NCBI RefSeq assembly: GCF_033100095.1
Contig: NZ_CP136921.1
Span: 1,582,501 to 1,646,500 of the forward strand
Length of the DNA stretch: 64,000 nucleotides
Reading direction: 5' to 3'
From: Diaphorobacter limosus
GTDB lineage: Bacteria; Pseudomonadota; Gammaproteobacteria; Burkholderiales; Burkholderiaceae_C
The notes beneath the pieces were generated by a model that made no database searches, was not told the origin of the DNA, and was given only the letters and a program-made list of their open reading frames with translations. Numbering within the stretch: the first letter of the stretch is position 1; the number at the start of each line of letters is the position of its first letter. Positions 61,776 through 64,000 of this stretch are shown here, one piece after another. Position numbers and translations under genes: made by a program.

Positions 61776-64000
61776 GGCCACCTCCCGTGCCAGCAACGCC
61801 TGCAGCACCTCGATCGGTGCCGGCCGCCCGAGCAGGTAGCCCTGGTACAGGTCGCAGCCGTACCCGGCCAGGAGGTCTTTTTGCGCCTGGGTTTCCACCC
61901 CCTCGGCGATGACCGCCAGATCCAGATTGCGGCCCATGCCGATGATGGTCTGCACGATGGCGTTGTCCGCGGGCCGCTCGCCCAGGTGGCGCACGAAGGA
62001 CTGGTCGATCTTCAGCGTGTGCAGCGGCAGGCGCGTCAGGTAGGACAGCGACGAGTAGCCGGTGCCAAAGTCATCCAGGGCAAACTGCACGCCCTTGGCG
62101 CGCAGCTGATCCATCTTCTCGATGGCGTCCTGTACGTTGTCGAGCACCATGGATTCGGTCAGCTCCAGCGTCAGCAAATGGGCCGACGCCCCCGTGGTCT
62201 GCAGCACGCGGTCGACCTGGCACACGAAATCGTCCTGGCGGAACTGGCGCGCGCTCACGTTGACCGACAGCCGCAGCCGCGCACAGTCGGCCTGATGGGC
62301 CCAGGCGGCCAGCTGCCGGCATGCCGCCCGCAGCACCCATTGGCCTATGCCCAGGATGAGATCGCTGCCCTCCGCCACCGGGATGAACTGCCCCGGCGGC
62401 ACCAGGCCGCGCTCGGGGTGCTGCCAGCGCACCAGGCATTCGGCCCCGAGCACATCGCCGCTTGCCGTGCACTGTGGCTGGTAGTGCAGCACCAGCTGGT
62501 CGCTGGCCAGCGCCTGGCGCAGGTCGGACTCGAGCTGCGCGCGCTCGTTGATGGCCGCCTGCATCTGGGGGTCGAAGAAACACAGGGCGTTGCCGCGCCG
62601 GGCCTTGGCCTGGTACATGGCAATGTCGGCGCGGCGCAGCAGGTCTGTGGCGCTGTCCACATCCGCACAGAACAGCGTGGCGCCAATGCTGGCGGCCCCC
62701 TGGTACAGGTGGCCGCCCAGTTGAAACGGTTCTTCCAGGGCCTGCAGCAGCTTCTCGGCAATGCGCTGTGCCACGGCCGCCGCGCCCTCCCTGCTGGCGG
62801 ACAGGTCGCGCAGCATGACGACGAATTCATCGCCCCCCAGGCGCGCCACGGTATCCATCTCGCGCACATGGGCCAGCAGGCGCCGGGCCACCTGCTGGAG
62901 CAGTTCATCGCCCATTTCATGGCCCTTGCTGTCGTTGAGGGCCTTGAAGTGATCCAGATCCAGAAACAGCAGTGCACCGCCCTTCCCCGTGCGCTGGGCC
63001 TGCACGATGGCCCGGCCCAGGCGGTCGAGCAGCAGGCGGCGGTTGGCCAGGCCGGTGAGGGCATCGTAGAAGGCCAGGTTCTCTATCTCCTCCTTGGCGC
63101 GGCGCAGGTCGGTCACGTCGTGGTAGGTGATCACCAAACCACCGTCGGGGGTGTGCCGCTCCTGCAGCTGGATGCAGCGCCCATCGGGCAACAGCTGCTC
63201 CGCCGAGCCCATGCCTTCACGCTGCTGCGCCTGCCGTTCTTGAATCCACTGTTCGCGTTCGGCCTGCGAGGCGGCAGGCAACAGATTTCTGGCCGACTGC
63301 TCCAGCAGGACGCGAAACGGCAGTTGCGGGGCGACATAGGGGGCCAGCCAGGGGTATATGACCACGAACCGCCGGTTCCAGTGCACCACGCGCCGCTGGC
63401 TGTCAAGCAAAACAAACCCGCCCACCATGGACTCCAGCGCCTCGTCCAGCATGGCCTTGGATGCGGCCGTGTTCTGCCGCGCAGCGCTCAACTGCCGGAA
63501 CACCCGCCCCGCCACCACAGCCGCCAGCAACAAGACCGTGGCAAACAGCGCCACCGCCAGCAGCACGGCATTGCGCTCGGCCTGCCAGCGTGCCAGGGCC
63601 AGCGCCATGGGCAGACTGACCGAAAAGCGCAGCTCCGGGTACAGCAGCGAACGCCCCAGCACCAGCGCCGGCGCGCCGCTCATGCGTGCCGGGACATTCC
63701 AGGCACGCTCCGGCAATGGGGTATGCGCCATCAAGTCCTGACCTGCCGATACCGGCAGGTCAGGTACGGCGAAGAGACGCTGCCCATTGGTTTTCTCCAG
63801 CAACACTTCAAAACCCGACCGTTCACTACCCTGCGCCACCTCGGTGAACTTGGCGAGCGGCACCTCGGCCACCGCCCAATACGGCATGCCGTCCAGACTC
63901 AGGCGCCGGGCAAAAAAGAGCACCTGCTGGGCGGAGGCAAAACTTTGCACCGGTCCACTGATGTGCATGCGCGCCGCCTTGGACTGCGTGATCTCGGCCC
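61764..64000 (-). CDS. Membrane sensor GGDEF-EAL protein (5' end beyond window)
   Basis: At least 745 residues, open to the right edge. Visible order: end of a periplasmic sensor domain, a membrane helix (about VLLAVALFATVLLLAAVVAG), a PAS domain with HDVTDLRRAKEEIENL, GGDEF (LGGDEF intact, with an RxxD I-site as REMD), and EAL. The EAL signature reads ECL, but the metal-binding Glu and the DDFGTGYSS, KIDQSF and EGVET motifs are kept, so phosphodiesterase activity is likely. The balance of the two activities cannot be told. Confidence 0.9.
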   Translation of the reverse strand, partial: AEITQSKAARMHISGPVQSFASAQQVLFFARRLSLDGMPYWAVAEVPLAKFTEVAQGSERSGFEVLLEKTNGQRLFAVPDLPVSAGQDLMAHTPLPERAWNVPARMSGAPALVLGRSLLYPELRFSVSLPMALALARWQAERNAVLLAVALFATVLLLAAVVAGRVFRQLSAARQNTAASKAMLDEALESMVGGFVLLDSQRRVVHWNRRFVVIYPWLAPYVAPQLPFRVLLEQSARNLLPAASQAEREQWIQERQAQQREGMGSAEQLLPDGRCIQLQERHTPDGGLVITYHDVTDLRRAKEEIENLAFYDALTGLANRRLLLDRLGRAIVQAQRTGKGGALLFLDLDHFKALNDSKGHEMGDELLQQVARRLLAHVREMDTVARLGGDEFVVMLRDLSASREGAAAVAQRIAEKLLQALEEPFQLGGHLYQGAASIGATLFCADVDSATDLLRRADIAMYQAKARRGNALCFFDPQMQAAINERAQLESDLRQALASDQLVLHYQPQCTASGDVLGAECLVRWQHPERGLVPPGQFIPVAEGSDLILGIGQWVLRAACRQLAAWAHQADCARLRLSVNVSARQFRQDDFVCQVDRVLQTTGASAHLLTLELTESMVLDNVQDAIEKMDQLRAKGVQFALDDFGTGYSSLSYLTRLPLHTLKIDQSFVRHLGERPADNAIVQTIIGMGRNLDLAVIAEGVETQAQKDLLAGYGCDLYQGYLLGRPAPIEVLQALLAREVASAA

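Overview
The window is high-GC, gene-dense bacterial chromosome and looks like a member of the Comamonadaceae (Betaproteobacteria; Acidovorax/Diaphorobacter/Alicycliphilus-like). I infer this from the housekeeping gene content and order (rpsP-rimM-trmD-rplS, ribF-ileS-lspA, rpmB-rpmG, ftsK-lolA, livHMGF) and from at least 13 copies of a short AT-rich dispersed repeat that I associate with this family. I see no rRNA, tRNA, CRISPR array, insertion sequence or prophage.

Layout: 1-5.8 kb holds the end of an MFS transporter, a PAS-GGDEF protein, a DEAD-box helicase and a MocR-type regulator. 5.7-11.9 kb (minus strand) is a coupled operon haoA-haoB-ccmF-ccmI: an octaheme hydroxylamine oxidoreductase, its HaoB partner and two cytochrome c maturation proteins. 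12-24 kb carries livK, orn, an M48 protease, phhB, rsgA, a CobD/CbiB-like protein, a CoA-Nudix hydrolase, the rpsP operon and a Pit phosphate importer. 24.5-30 kb carries a DUF486 protein, livHMGF and rarA.

30.75-40.7 kb is the most unusual region: nine tightly packed plus-strand genes behind an FNR/DNR-type box. They encode a one-TM peptide, a CuA subunit II, a heme-copper subunit I that lacks the active-site tyrosine (sNOR-like), heme O synthase, SCO/SenC, a diheme cytochrome b fused to 2[4Fe-4S] ferredoxin and MvhD-like domains, an orphan membrane-anchored protein, a second heme-copper subunit I with His-Asp in place of His-His (gNOR-like), and a second diheme cytochrome b fused to [2Fe-2S] and FAD/NAD reductase domains. 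My best reading is a nitric oxide reductase system with its own cofactor assembly and reduced-cofactor electron inputs. HaoA makes NO or related N-oxides from hydroxylamine, so the two clusters could form a hydroxylamine -> NO -> N2O route in a heterotroph. That link is an inference.

40.7-64 kb is mostly housekeeping: lolA, ftsK, trxB, rpmB/rpmG, a 16S rRNA m5C methyltransferase, purN, YceH, two acyl-CoA dehydrogenases, ribF, ileS, lspA, a Na/Pi transporter with PhoU-like domain, a Nudix hydrolase, a quinone reductase, an EamA transporter and a GGDEF-EAL protein cut by the window edge. Within it, a lower-GC island (about 50.6-51.7 kb) carries exosortase H and its associated membrane protein.
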